A stretch of DNA of 42,429 bases from Acidimicrobiaceae bacterium (GCA_003151235.1 PLWZ01000030.1:1-42429), one strand, 5' to 3'; shown: positions 8,501 to 16,993, counted from the stretch's first letter. Notes: generated by a model not told the origin, from the sequence alone. Numbers and translations are program-made.

Positions 8501-9171
8501 CCCCGTATCGAGCTGGGCAGGGACTTGTGGAACACGTACCCGTCCTCGATCACCCGGACGACCCACCCCTTGTCGATGAATCGATGGCAGAGATCGACCT
8601 CGTCCCACCCGTACTCGAACTGCTCGTCGAACCCGCCGATCTCGACGAGCCGCTCGCGCAGGAAGGAGGCGTTAGTTCCTATCGGGTAGGTGAACACGCT
8701 GGTCCCCGGCCGGGCGAGCAGGTAGCTGAGATCGAACCCGGGCACGTTCTCGACCCAGACATCGCCGAGGCGGTTGGAGATCGAATAGAGGACCTGGAGG
8801 CGGGCCCCGGTCCAGTCCCACACCGGGCCCCCGACGCCCACGGTCTCGGGATCGTCGTACGCCTCGTTGAGCCTGTCGAGCCACTGCGGGTCGGGGTAGG
8901 CGTCGTCGTCGATGAACGCGACGACGTCGCCGGTCGCCATTGCGATGCCGATGTTGCGCGAGCGCGAGAGGTTGCGTTCCGGGCAGTAGCCGACCTTGAT
9001 CTCGCCTTCGTAGCGGCGGAGAACTTCGTCGGTCCGGTCGGGGGTCGGACCGCGCACGACGACGACCTCGAAGGCGGGGTAGTCGAGCTGTTGCAGACCC
9101 TCCAGCGTGAGTCCGAGACTGTCGGCGCGATTGTCGGTGTTGATGATCACCGAGAACCGCCGTCGAGTCAC
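5599..9171 (-). CDS. GT2-GT4-zinc-motif-methyltransferase fusion
   Basis: This is a single 1190-residue frame with a GTG start and GAGAGG upstream. Residues 1-320 form a GT2 (GT-A) glycosyltransferase with FSVIINTDN at the N-terminus and the metal-binding IDDD at 87-90. Residues 335-740 form a GT4 (GT-B) enzyme, with the N-lobe SVEYPPEPLNGIGRVV, donor-domain start VLFVGRLEDRKGIDTLL and E-x7-E in ESFGLILLEAM. Around residues 790-830 there is a CPHC motif and further Cys (VLHC) that may bind zinc. Residues 1000-1190 form a class I methyltransferase (VLEFGGGDRR, FEHIDDP, RVTRPGGLV). It probably carries out two sugar transfers and one methylation on a growing glycan; the substrates are unknown. 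It lies downstream of, and probably in one operon with, the methyltransferase at 9199-10098 (27-bp gap). Confidence 0.85.
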   Translation of the reverse strand: MTRRRFSVIINTDNRADSLGLTLEGLQQLDYPAFEVVVVRGPTPDRTDEVLRRYEGEIKVGYCPERNLSRSRNIGIAMATGDVVAFIDDDAYPDPQWLDRLNEAYDDPETVGVGGPVWDWTGARLQVLYSISNRLGDVWVENVPGFDLSYLLARPGTSVFTYPIGTNASFLRERLVEIGGFDEQFEYGWDEVDLCHRFIDKGWVVRVIEDGYVFHKSLPSSIRGENRATRNMRVLLKNKAYYTYKHGWGVVPLSEIATSLADYAEHYRDEISRHIEKGLLTDADLEQYEEDVAAGFDIGYAVWHEGRDRRRPTGWFGEHEEPFVRFPTLRARADKLHLCFFSVEYPPEPLNGIGRVVRELATGLGRLGHEVHVVTRGTELNRVDLEDGVWVHRVVPHHQPLPEGVFVPQGLWDYAATLRDEALRIHQHRPLDLVQAPNWSTEGIGVLLDGRIPLVVGLYTPLATVAAVDTPIKKGIANGDPEVPSLVELERFTYRHAPYFLACGPSVVEEIESAYGVLLEPDRVGLVPHGIEDRAGTVEPERWPGRVEVLFVGRLEDRKGIDTLLATVPEIVRRHPEVGFTIVGEDSRPMADGLTHRQRFEASPAWPEVEANVRFLGRVDDEQLYRLYAGCDVFVAPSRFESFGLILLEAMMFAKPVVATRVGGMAEIVEDGETGLLVPAGDAPALGEAIASLLASPERREQFGQASRRRFERLYRKEAMVEGVNRYFDSILGRKTADAGERSEEPVEIPERSDGPKEPAASPPEQPVSFAPIRTGTPTDGLSGPSPELLDRLVCPHCGAPVAVDAITVTERGDVKTGVLHCTGEDRAVGTVEHFKYDFLVEPQPLPIPERPLVVAEVGERRIAADGTDVERQGPWVPDGTGALLSTGVIGDALVLEAEFTDLIVRMRSQPTGGIVDVFIDGIPSLTVDLYQTEGTQNLAVRVASDLPLARREVAVRARGHAHRDAIGKSVLVEGFILYGPSGTTTGFGPPRAVNRGNPYSPYLERWLATIPAGQPVLEFGGGDRRSCRPGHLNLEYLKFELADGFADIHAIPFADDTFAATWTQAVFEHIDDPFQAARELIRVTRPGGLVMTEVAFMQPLHAVPYHFFNMTTWGVQALFESCEILECDWFGDLSTTVEWLAQSVNLHVKVDPAELASIIEKFRSYDKLVSHTELRAAASAVYLIARKPV

Positions 9172-9198
9172 CGGATGCGCCTCTCTACTTGGGGCGGG

Positions 9199-10098
9199 TC
9201 AGCTCGACGGAGGCGTCGCCGGCGTGTGGCCGACGACCTCGATCTCGTATGGGGTCTCGCGATCGGCGTTGCGCACGACGACCACCTCGTGCAGGCCGGC
9301 GTCGGTGAACAGCTCGCACAACGACTCCGGGCTGAACATGGTGAACCGGACCGGGCCATCGTGGGTCCGGTCGCCGAACGTGGCCTCGCGGAGCGCCTCG
9401 AAGGAGAGGTCGCCGGCCACGTAGCTCCGGACCATGGCGTCGGCGTCCGGCACGGTCACCGCGAGCGACCCCCCGCCGGTGAGGAGCGATACCCAGTGGG
9501 GGAGTATCGCCCGTTCGATTTCCCGGACCGAGAAACGCTCCAACAGGTGTGCGGCGCGGATCTCGGCCACTGAACGCTGGTCGAAGGGAAGGTCCCTCGG
9601 GTCGGCCAGGACGTCGACCGAATCGAATGCCTGCGCGTCGACATTGATGTAGCCGGGGCGCGCTTCTCGCCCGCTGCCGAGGTTGAGGCGGAGGTCGCCC
9701 GCCGCAGCATCCACTCGTTCGCGCCGCAGGATCTTGGGTTCGCCGACCGTGTCGATGCCGCCACCGTCGCGCCCGGACACGAGCTCGTTGCGCACACTCT
9801 GGAACCGCTCGAGGACCGATTGGACCAGCCTGGCCAGCTCCTCCTCGGTCCGGACGTTGGCCCGGTTCCTGGCGTTTTGTGACTGGATCGCACCGAGCAC
9901 CGCAGGCATATAGCGCTTGAGACCGTCGACGTCGGCTCGGGTCGAGGTGACAAGACGCTCAAGGTTCTCGAACCGGGCGTCGGTCGTCTCGTGCGTCCAG
10001 TGGACGACGCGGAAGTGGAGCCTCGCTATGACCGGCCCGGCCAGGCGTTTGAGGGGCCGGACCAGCGGTCTGAGGCCACGGCGGGCGAGGTTTTTCAT
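9199..10098 (-). CDS. SAM-dependent methyltransferase with N-terminal coiled-coil region (paralogue of 3464-4333)
   Basis: This 299-residue protein starts at an ATG. It has the same plan as the gene at 3464: about 120 residues of charged helix, then a class I methyltransferase with LNLGSGREARPGYINVDA, DPRDLPF and VPDADAM. Local alignment by eye runs through to the C-terminus. One notable change is HLLERF where the paralogue has HVLEHF, so the residue after E, often His in this family, is Arg. The enzyme may be active on a different acceptor or weakened. It heads the minus-strand operon that continues into the large glycosyltransferase fusion. Confidence 0.8.
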   Translation of the reverse strand: MKNLARRGLRPLVRPLKRLAGPVIARLHFRVVHWTHETTDARFENLERLVTSTRADVDGLKRYMPAVLGAIQSQNARNRANVRTEEELARLVQSVLERFQSVRNELVSGRDGGGIDTVGEPKILRRERVDAAAGDLRLNLGSGREARPGYINVDAQAFDSVDVLADPRDLPFDQRSVAEIRAAHLLERFSVREIERAILPHWVSLLTGGGSLAVTVPDADAMVRSYVAGDLSFEALREATFGDRTHDGPVRFTMFSPESLCELFTDAGLHEVVVVRNADRETPYEIEVVGHTPATPPSS

Positions 10099-10247
10099 CC
10101 GTCCAGTGGGGGCTCGGGGTCATGGACCGACCGGAATCACCCTGGCAGAAGGCCCATCGGGACCCTGGGTCGGCACATCGATCGTACCAGTCCGCCCGCG
10201 CTGGCCCTTGAGGAGCCCGGGAGCGGGTGGGGCTGGCGTGAGCGGGC

Positions 10248-10460
10248 TCAGCCGTGGATCGTATGGGTGAAGACGAGGACGCCGACGATCGCAACCGCCA
10301 CTCCGGCCAGCGCGATGAGGGCCGCACCGCTGACCCGCTTGAAGGCTCGGAGCACGCCGTAAATGGCCACGATCGCGCCGAGGACGATGACCGCGATCCC
10401 GGCGATTCGGTGCTTGTCTACCGCCAGGACCAGGGATATCGCGTCGTGAGTGTCGGCCAC
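10248..10460 (-). CDS. Small two-helix membrane protein
   Basis: This 70-residue protein has a GTG start with a strong AAGGAGG 4 bases upstream, which supports translation. A short N-terminal tail is followed by two hydrophobic helices (IAGIAVIVLGAIVAIYGVL and AALIALAGVAVAIVGVLVF) joined by the basic loop RAFKRVSG. It resembles small actinobacterial inner-membrane proteins of unknown function (DUF3185-like), but I cannot fix the family. It diverges from the sedolisin gene, whose start is 70 bp away. Confidence 0.6.
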   Translation of the reverse strand: MADTHDAISLVLAVDKHRIAGIAVIVLGAIVAIYGVLRAFKRVSGAALIALAGVAVAIVGVLVFTHTIHG

Positions 10461-10529
10461 GCGACCTCCTTCACCTATCCGAAACCGGTGCCAGGGTCCC
10501 GCTCGGGTCCACGACTAGTGTGCCACGAG

Positions 10530-13511
10530 ATGGCCGTTCGGTTCCCGGAGAGTCCCGTGGTCCGTCGGATGCGCCTCGCAGAGCCACGTGGTGTTCGCCA
10601 CCTGATTGCCGGCGTGCTCACAGGGATGCTCGCGGTCGGCATCCTCACGGCGCCTGCCTCGGCGGCAGGCTCGGCGATGACGCGACCGAGCCAACTGACT
10701 CCGCCGCCCCTTCCGACCGGTGCGCTCCCTCTCGGATCGGTTTCCGGCGGTCAGCAGGTGACTTTCGAGGTCGTTCTCGCACCCCGGGACACGCAGGGTC
10801 TGAACGCGCTATTGGCCGGTCTCTATAACCCGTCGTCCGCCGAATATCACCAGTGGCTCGCCCCCGGTGCTTTCGACGCGCAGTTCGGCCCGTCGAGCGC
10901 AACGGTTGACGCGACGCTGGCGTGGCTACACAGGCTGGGGTTCCAGACCCACGTCGGGACCGGCTTCACCGTCGAGGCCACCGGATCGGCCTCCGATGTC
11001 GGAAGTGCCCTGGGTGTCTCGTTCGAGCGCTATCGGCTGAGTGGCGGTCGCGCCGTGTTCGCAACGTCGGACACCCCACAGGTCCCGTCCGTGCTCTCTC
11101 CTCTTATCTCATCGATCGTCGGCCTGAACAACGTGCCGGCCGAGACACCCCTCTTGACCCAGGTGCCGAAGGGCAAGCTCTCGAGGCCCGGCCTCGGCTC
11201 GGTCCCTGCGGTCGGAGCCGAGGCGCCGCAGGCCCAACCGGCGTGTGCGGCCGCTTCGGACTTGGCCAATCAGAACGGCGGCTACACGCCGGCCACCCTC
11301 GGAGCTGCCTACGAGGTGCCCTCACTCGTGAGCGCCGGGTTCTCGGGGTTGGGGGAGCGGTTGGCGGTCTACGAGCTTGCGCCGTCCTCCTCTTCGGACA
11401 TTTCCACCTTTGAGTCCTGTTTCGGCTTGCACGACACGTTGAACGTCGTCAACGTCGACGGCGGCGGGACCCCGGACGCCGGTGGGACCGCCGAGGCCGA
11501 TCTCGACGTCGAGCAGTTGGCGACCCAGGCGCCCGGTGTCACGTCCATTACCTCGTACGAGGGCCCGAACGACACCATGGGCGCATACGACACCGCGGCC
11601 AGCATCGTGAACACCGACACGGCCAAGTTCGTCTCCGACAGCTGGGGCATCTGCGAGGCCAACAACCCGCTCAGCGGACCCGGCTCGATCGCCTCGGTGG
11701 ATGTCCTCTTGGAGCAGGCGGCCTCCCAGGGCCAGGCGGTGTTCACCGCCGCCGGTGACGCCGGGTCAGAGGACTGCTACCCCGAGACGAGCGGGCTCGG
11801 CGTCGACTACCCATCGTCGAGCCCCTGGGTGACCGCGGTCGGTGGTACCTCGCGTTCGCTCGACGGCACCGAGACGGTATGGAACGGCTGCCAGGGTGTC
11901 ACCGCCGGGTCCGGTTGCGCCGACGGCGACGGCGCCGGCGGGGGAGGGACATCGGCCTTCGACGCCAAGCCGGTGTGGCAGGCCGGCCTGACCAGCCCGG
12001 CCGGGGCCTCGTGTTTGGCCAACGGGTCGAACTGCCGCGAGGTGCCCGACGTGTCAGCGGATGCCGGGGTGCCGGTCGCCTTCTTCACCGATGGCGGGTG
12101 GGACCTCTTCGTCGGCACGAGCATCGGTGCACCGCTGATGGCCGCGATCTGGGCCGACCGGTCGTCCGAGTGCGGAGTGACATCGCCCGGCGACGCCGCG
12201 GCCACGCTGTACCAACTGGCGGCGAGCGGGGCAACCGGCGGCGGGTTCAACGACATCACATCGGGCGACAACGACCTCAGCGGCACCAACGGTGGCCTGT
12301 ATCAGGCCACGACGGGCTATGACCTGGCCAGCGGGCTCGGGTCGGTGTTCGCCGGGGGCATGGCCTGCACGGAGGCGGTCTCGGTCTCGACGGCCCAGGC
12401 GCCGGCCGGCACCGTCGTGACGGTCAACGGCTTGGGCCTCGAGAACGCGGCGATCTCGATCGGTGGCATCAACGCCCAGGTTCTCTCGGCCACCGGCATA
12501 TCCGCGCAGGTCGTCGTGCCGAACGGTTCGGGAACCGTGTCCGTCGTCGCGACGGGCCCGGTGGCCAACGCGTTGGGCCAGGGCAGCTTCACCTACGGCC
12601 CCCCGAGTGGCCTGTTCACCCGGGTCTTCGGGGCCACCGCCATCGACACGGCCATCGCGGCGTCGCAGGCGAGCTTCCCGGCCACCGGGTCGGCCAACGC
12701 GGTGGTGCTGGCCCGCTCCGACTTCTTCTCCGACGCGCTCGCCGGCGGTCCGTTGGCGGACCAGGTGGTCGGGCCGGTGCTCACCACCGAGAGCGCCGAG
12801 CAGTCGTCGATCCTCGATCCGGCCGTCCAGGCCGAGATCCAACGGGTGCTCGTCCCGGGTGGCACCGTCTACCTGCTCGGCGGCACCCAGGCCCTGAGCC
12901 CCAACATCGACACCACGCTCCAGGGACTCGGGTTCAAGACCGTCCGGCTCGCCGGGGCCGACCTGTATGCGACGGCGGTCCTCATCGCGCAGCAGATGGG
13001 GAACCCGAAGATGATCTTCGAGGCCACCGGCCTCAACTTCGCCGACGCGCTGTCGGCGGTCCCCGCCGCGATCTTGGACCACGGCGCGATCCTCCTCACC
13101 GACGGGGCCACCCAGAGCCCCGAGACGGCGGCATACCTGACCGCCAACCCGACCGATGTCCGGTACGCGATCGGCGGCACCCTGGCCGCGGCGGGCGCGG
13201 ACCCGGGCGCGACGGCGGTCTTCGGACAGGACCTGTACGACACCTCGGCCGCCGTGGCCGAGATGTTCTTCCCGAGCCCGAGCGCCGTGGGTGCGGCGAC
13301 CGGTGCGGCATTCCCCGACGCGCTGTCGGCCGGCCCGGGTCTCGGCAGGGCCAAGGCCCCGCTGTTGCTCGTCGCCCCGACGGGACCCCTTCCGCCGGCA
13401 ATTCGTGCCTATCTCAACACGGTGGGCGCCGGGGTGACGTCTGGGACCCTGTTCGGGGGGTCGTTGGCGGTCAGCGACCAGGTGCTGGCCGAGCTGGACG
13501 GGGCCGTCTAG
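10530..13511 (+). CDS. Secreted sedolisin (S53) protease with TIG-like and cell-wall-binding repeat 2 domains
   Basis: Taking the ATG at 10530 gives 993 residues; an ATG at 10569 is also possible. A signal peptide ends near ASAAG. A pro-kumamolisin domain follows (about 65-200), containing YHQWL and FDAQFGPS. The sedolisin core holds the catalytic set: Glu322 and Asp326 (EADLD), oxyanion Asp410 (GDAGSED) and Ser531 in VGTSIGAP. An IPT/TIG-like beta domain spans about 614-690. Three CWB2 repeats (about 695-993), with phrases such as FSDALAGGP, FADALSAVP and FPDALSAGP, should hold the enzyme on the cell envelope. S53 enzymes are acid-acting serine-carboxyl peptidases, so this is probably a self-activating surface protease. 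Confidence 0.88.
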   Translation: MAVRFPESPVVRRMRLAEPRGVRHLIAGVLTGMLAVGILTAPASAAGSAMTRPSQLTPPPLPTGALPLGSVSGGQQVTFEVVLAPRDTQGLNALLAGLYNPSSAEYHQWLAPGAFDAQFGPSSATVDATLAWLHRLGFQTHVGTGFTVEATGSASDVGSALGVSFERYRLSGGRAVFATSDTPQVPSVLSPLISSIVGLNNVPAETPLLTQVPKGKLSRPGLGSVPAVGAEAPQAQPACAAASDLANQNGGYTPATLGAAYEVPSLVSAGFSGLGERLAVYELAPSSSSDISTFESCFGLHDTLNVVNVDGGGTPDAGGTAEADLDVEQLATQAPGVTSITSYEGPNDTMGAYDTAASIVNTDTAKFVSDSWGICEANNPLSGPGSIASVDVLLEQAASQGQAVFTAAGDAGSEDCYPETSGLGVDYPSSSPWVTAVGGTSRSLDGTETVWNGCQGVTAGSGCADGDGAGGGGTSAFDAKPVWQAGLTSPAGASCLANGSNCREVPDVSADAGVPVAFFTDGGWDLFVGTSIGAPLMAAIWADRSSECGVTSPGDAAATLYQLAASGATGGGFNDITSGDNDLSGTNGGLYQATTGYDLASGLGSVFAGGMACTEAVSVSTAQAPAGTVVTVNGLGLENAAISIGGINAQVLSATGISAQVVVPNGSGTVSVVATGPVANALGQGSFTYGPPSGLFTRVFGATAIDTAIAASQASFPATGSANAVVLARSDFFSDALAGGPLADQVVGPVLTTESAEQSSILDPAVQAEIQRVLVPGGTVYLLGGTQALSPNIDTTLQGLGFKTVRLAGADLYATAVLIAQQMGNPKMIFEATGLNFADALSAVPAAILDHGAILLTDGATQSPETAAYLTANPTDVRYAIGGTLAAAGADPGATAVFGQDLYDTSAAVAEMFFPSPSAVGAATGAAFPDALSAGPGLGRAKAPLLLVAPTGPLPPAIRAYLNTVGAGVTSGTLFGGSLAVSDQVLAELDGAV

Positions 13512-13524
13512 CAACCTCTGATTC

Positions 13525-13550
13525 CGGCCGGCCCTCGGTCGGCCCGGCCG
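13525..13550. terminator. GC-rich hairpin between convergent genes
   Basis: The segment CGGCCGGCC-ctcggtc-GGCCCGGCCG pairs with one bulge. It fills the 45-bp gap between the stops of the plus-strand protease and the minus-strand acyl-CoA ligase and could serve both directions. No strong U-tract is visible. Confidence 0.4.
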
Positions 13551-13556
13551 TCGTGC

Positions 13557-15122
13557 CTACTTGGACGGGTCGGAGTCCCGGTACATGTCCCGGAGGAGCC
13601 GGCGATAGATCTTGCCGTTGTCCTGGCGGGGCAGCGTGTCGACGAAGTCGATCGTCTTCGGGCACTTGAAGTGGGCCAGCCGGTCCCGTGCGAACTCGAT
13701 CAGCTCGGCCTCGAGGTCTCGGCTCGGCTCGATGCCCGCGGCGAGCTCGACCACCGACTTCACCTCCTCGCCCCACTCGTCGTTCGGGATCCCGATGGTC
13801 GCGCTGTCGGCCACCTTCGGGTGGGCGAGCAGCACTGCGTCGATCTCGGTCGGGTAGATGTTCACTCCGCCCGAGATGATCAGGTCGACGCTGCGGTCGG
13901 TCAGGAAGAGGAAGCCGTCCTCGTCCATGTACCCGACGTCGCCGAGCGTGTAGTAGTCGCCGCGGTAGGCGGAGTCGGTCTTGTCCTTGGCCTTGAAGTA
14001 CTCGAATCGGCCGGCGTCGGGGGCCTTCAAGAAGACGGTGCCGATCTCGGTCCGGGGCAGCTCGTTGCCGTCCTCGTCGCCGATCTTCACCTGCCCATCG
14101 GGCACGACCTTGCCGACGGTGCCCGGCCTGGTCAACCAGGTCGTCGAGTCGACCATGGTCCCGGTCCCCTCGGTGGCCGCGTAGTACTCGAAGACGACCG
14201 GCCCGAGCCACTCGATCAACGCGCGCTTGACGTGCACCGGGCACGGTGCCGCGCCGTGCAGGACATGGCGGAGCGAGGAGATGTCGTAGCGGTCTCGCAC
14301 CTCGGGGGGCAGCTTGAGCAGCTGCACGAACATCGTCGGGACCATGTGGGTGTGGGTGACCTTGTGGTCCTGGATGAGCCGGAGCGCCTCTTCTGGGTCC
14401 CAGCGCTCCATGGTCACGATGCCCACCCCCGACATGAGGGGGATCAGGTGCGAGAAGGCCAGGGGAGCGGCGTGGTACAGAGGGCCCGTGCAGAGGTTGA
14501 GGTCCTCGCCGGGGACGTAGCCGAAGATCGGCGCGATCATCCCGACCTGGCGCACCGCGGCCGGACGGTTGACCCCCTTCGGGCGTCCCGTGGTGCCCGA
14601 CGTGTAGAGCATCGTGGTGCCGCTCTCCGCGTCGTCGAGGTCCGAGTCGTCCTCGACCGCCAGGGCGTCCTCGTAGGACTCGAATCCCTCGACATCACCG
14701 CCGATGGCGAGCCGCACGATGACCCCGGGTGCCGCGGCGGCCGCGACCTGCGCGACCTCGCCGTGTCGGGCGTCGGCGATGAGTGCCTTGGCCTCGCAGT
14801 TGTCGACGACGTAGCCGGCCTCCTCGCCGGTCAGGTGCCAGTTGACCGGGGTCAGGCGAAGGCCGCCCCGCTGGGTCCCGAACGACACCTCGGAGAACTC
14901 GGGCAGGTTGCCCGAGATGAGCGCCACCGAGTCGCCCCGCTCGACCCCGCGCCGCCGCAGGGCCCGCACCAGTTGGTTGCACTTGGCGTTGAGCTCGGCG
15001 AACGTCCGGGTGCCATGGGGGCTGATGATCGCCGGGCGGTCGGGCTGCTGCTGCGCCCACCAGGCGAGCAGCATGCCCCGACCGGCGTATTCAAGCCGTG
15101 GGTCCGTCCCGACGTCGGTCAC
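13557..15122 (-). CDS. Acyl-CoA synthetase (AMP-forming, FadD-like)
   Basis: The product is about 521 residues from the GTG at 15122 (a TTG one codon earlier is possible). It belongs to the ANL superfamily. It has the ATP-binding P-loop YTSGTTGRPKG, the acyl-site region YYAATEGTGTM, the hinge region YYTLGDVGYMDEDG, and the C-terminal catalytic lysine in PRQDNGKIYRR. The reaction is carboxylate + ATP + CoA to acyl-CoA + AMP + PPi, in the cytoplasm. The chain-length or ring preference cannot be read by eye. The gene lies 15 bp downstream of an ABC binding protein and is probably co-transcribed with it. That suggests the imported compound, or a product of it, is the acid being activated (inference). 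Confidence 0.9.
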   Translation of the reverse strand: MTDVGTDPRLEYAGRGMLLAWWAQQQPDRPAIISPHGTRTFAELNAKCNQLVRALRRRGVERGDSVALISGNLPEFSEVSFGTQRGGLRLTPVNWHLTGEEAGYVVDNCEAKALIADARHGEVAQVAAAAAPGVIVRLAIGGDVEGFESYEDALAVEDDSDLDDAESGTTMLYTSGTTGRPKGVNRPAAVRQVGMIAPIFGYVPGEDLNLCTGPLYHAAPLAFSHLIPLMSGVGIVTMERWDPEEALRLIQDHKVTHTHMVPTMFVQLLKLPPEVRDRYDISSLRHVLHGAAPCPVHVKRALIEWLGPVVFEYYAATEGTGTMVDSTTWLTRPGTVGKVVPDGQVKIGDEDGNELPRTEIGTVFLKAPDAGRFEYFKAKDKTDSAYRGDYYTLGDVGYMDEDGFLFLTDRSVDLIISGGVNIYPTEIDAVLLAHPKVADSATIGIPNDEWGEEVKSVVELAAGIEPSRDLEAELIEFARDRLAHFKCPKTIDFVDTLPRQDNGKIYRRLLRDMYRDSDPSK

Positions 15123-15137
15123 CAAACCGCCTTTCGG

Positions 15138-16811
15138 TCAGGAGGTGAAGACGGCTGGCATGGTCTTCGGCCACTGGCCGAGCCCGAACCGCTTCCCGCC
15201 GTCGGAGGCCACGAAGGAGCCCTTCATGCCGTTGACCGTCGAGGTGATGTTCGGGTTCCACCAGACGAAGCGGGCATCGATGAGGGAGGCGTGCTCTCCC
15301 TGTCCGGCCTGTCCGGTCGGTCCGACGTTCCAGGTCCAGGCCCCATAGGAGAACGATGGCGCGCCGAGCACCGGAAGGGCGTGCATGCCCCGGGCCATGT
15401 TCTGGGGGGTGAGGTCCGGTCCGGCCGACTGCAGGGCGTCGAAGATCTCGACGAGGTTCGCGTAATCACCGTCGGTCTCGGCCGGGATCACGTGGCCGGT
15501 GAGCTTCTTGTAGAGCTTGCCGGCCGGCGAGTTCGGGCCGAAGATGATGTTGGTGGCGTTGGCCTCGCTCACCCCGAACATATGGCCGTCCACCTCGGAG
15601 GCGTTATAGGTCTGGCCCTCGTTGTCGGTGTCGGTCGCCGCGGTGCCCTCGAGCATCCACTCGGGGAAGTAGTTCTGCGCCGCCGCCGCCTTGGTCAGGA
15701 GGCCCAGCGAGAACGGGTCGCACGCCAGCACGATCGTCGTGACCCCGGCCGCCTTGAACTGCACGACGGCCTGCTGGGCCGACTGCGAGAAGGTCGCGAT
15801 GTCGAGGTCGTAGTGGAAGAAGGTGTCGACGGCGCTCAACGGCACGTGGTACTTGGTCGTGAGCAACTTGACCTCGGTGCTGCTGGCGTTCCCGTTGCAG
15901 CCGATGTACGAGTTGATGTTCGGGATGAAGGTGCCGAACTTCCGGACGTCGTTCTTGAGGGCCGGCCCGGCGTAGATGGCCTTCTTGCCCGCCATCTCGG
16001 TCCCGATCACCTCGGCCATCTGGGCGGCGATGTTGGTGCACGAGGGCACGGTCGACCACACGTAGGGGTTCTCGCTCTGGAAGACGTTCTCGCCGTAGTA
16101 GGGGTTCCCCTCGAACTCGACCAGCTTCTGCTGCTGGGCGCACTGAGAGAACGGCGCCGAGCCCCCGCCCTGGAGCTCGTAGATGATCCCCGTCTCGCCG
16201 AACGCGTGCACCTGCTGGGCGATCGTGGTGGCGTCGGCACAGGCCTGGGTCTGGTCCTGGCCGAGGGCCTCCTGGAGCGAGGCGCCGCTCGCGGTCACCG
16301 GCTTGATGACCACCTTGCGCCCGTAGAGTTCGAAGGACTTATTGAAGTAGTTGAGGAAGGTCTGCTCGACCTGGCTGATCACCGGCTGGGGCGCGTCGCC
16401 GGCCGCCGCCGCTTCGGCCTCGAGTTCCTGCTCGTTGGCCGAGGCCGGGTATTCGATCTGGGCGAGCGTGATGGTGCTGGCCGTCACCCCGTTGCTGGTG
16501 GCCCCGCCATTGTTGCCGGTGAACTTTGGCACGCACGGAGCGACGTAGGCGCTGTTGAACTGGAGGGTGCCGGGCGTGCACTTGGCGCCGCCGAGCGTCG
16601 TCCCGGTTCCGGCCGCGATCTTGCCCGAGGCCGGGTAGGCGTAGGGGTACGGGCCCTCGTTGCCTGCGCCCTTCGTGGCGAGAATCGGCCCGCTGGCCGC
16701 CACCGCCACCGCGCTTAGGGTCAGCATCGCGACCGCAGCGAGTGCGCTGGCCGCGACGAAGCCGACTTTCCGGTGCCCAGTAGAGCGGGACCTGAGTCCT
16801 TTGATCCGCAT
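15138..16811 (-). CDS. ABC transporter substrate-binding protein, branched-chain amino-acid type (paralogue 1)
   Basis: I chose the ATG at 16811 because it is preceded by a very strong purine-rich site (AAGGGGGG); an upstream in-frame start would only add 11 residues. The product is 557 residues. A signal peptide (core FVAASALAAVAMLTLSAVAVA) leads to a periplasmic-binding type 1 fold related to LivK/amide-binding proteins, longer than the classic LivK of about 370 residues. Ligand class is unknown. Phrases such as NYFNK, GPDLTPQNMARGMHAL and FKAAGVTT are shared with the gene at 25939-27609. It heads an operon with the acyl-CoA ligase and diverges from the permease operon starting at 17045. 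Confidence 0.88.
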   Translation of the reverse strand: MRIKGLRSRSTGHRKVGFVAASALAAVAMLTLSAVAVAASGPILATKGAGNEGPYPYAYPASGKIAAGTGTTLGGAKCTPGTLQFNSAYVAPCVPKFTGNNGGATSNGVTASTITLAQIEYPASANEQELEAEAAAAGDAPQPVISQVEQTFLNYFNKSFELYGRKVVIKPVTASGASLQEALGQDQTQACADATTIAQQVHAFGETGIIYELQGGGSAPFSQCAQQQKLVEFEGNPYYGENVFQSENPYVWSTVPSCTNIAAQMAEVIGTEMAGKKAIYAGPALKNDVRKFGTFIPNINSYIGCNGNASSTEVKLLTTKYHVPLSAVDTFFHYDLDIATFSQSAQQAVVQFKAAGVTTIVLACDPFSLGLLTKAAAAQNYFPEWMLEGTAATDTDNEGQTYNASEVDGHMFGVSEANATNIIFGPNSPAGKLYKKLTGHVIPAETDGDYANLVEIFDALQSAGPDLTPQNMARGMHALPVLGAPSFSYGAWTWNVGPTGQAGQGEHASLIDARFVWWNPNITSTVNGMKGSFVASDGGKRFGLGQWPKTMPAVFTS

Positions 16812-16964
16812 ATTTCCCCCTTGTGGGTCTCGGTCCGGGACCAACGTAGCGCTCGACTCCGTCGCCCCCCCGGGCCGCCTAGCCGCCCGAAGGCCGCGGC
16901 GTTACACTACCCATCCGACGGCGTAGAAACGATTTCAGTGTCCGGGGGCGGGGTCGGGTTGGCG

Positions 16965-16993
16965 TTGACATTCACGGGGTCGATCGTTAGGTT
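16965..16993 (+). promoter_or_regulatory. Candidate promoter of the permease operon
   Basis: TTGACA at 16965-16970 and TAGGTT at 16988-16993 are separated by 17 bases. The first matches the -35 consensus exactly; the second fits the TANNNT -10 of actinobacterial housekeeping sigma factors. The GTG of the permease gene is about 50 bases further on. The 233-bp region between the divergent genes contains no open gene of its own. Confidence 0.55.

Noticed and set aside
12054..13514. 486-codon minus-strand frame opposite the sedolisin gene
   Set aside because: Low-complexity Arg/Gly/Asp-rich translation with no motif; the plus strand encodes recognisable CWB2 repeats here.
13671..16718. 1015-codon plus-strand frame opposite the acyl-CoA ligase and binding protein
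   Set aside because: It spans two clear minus-strand genes and has antisense-type composition.
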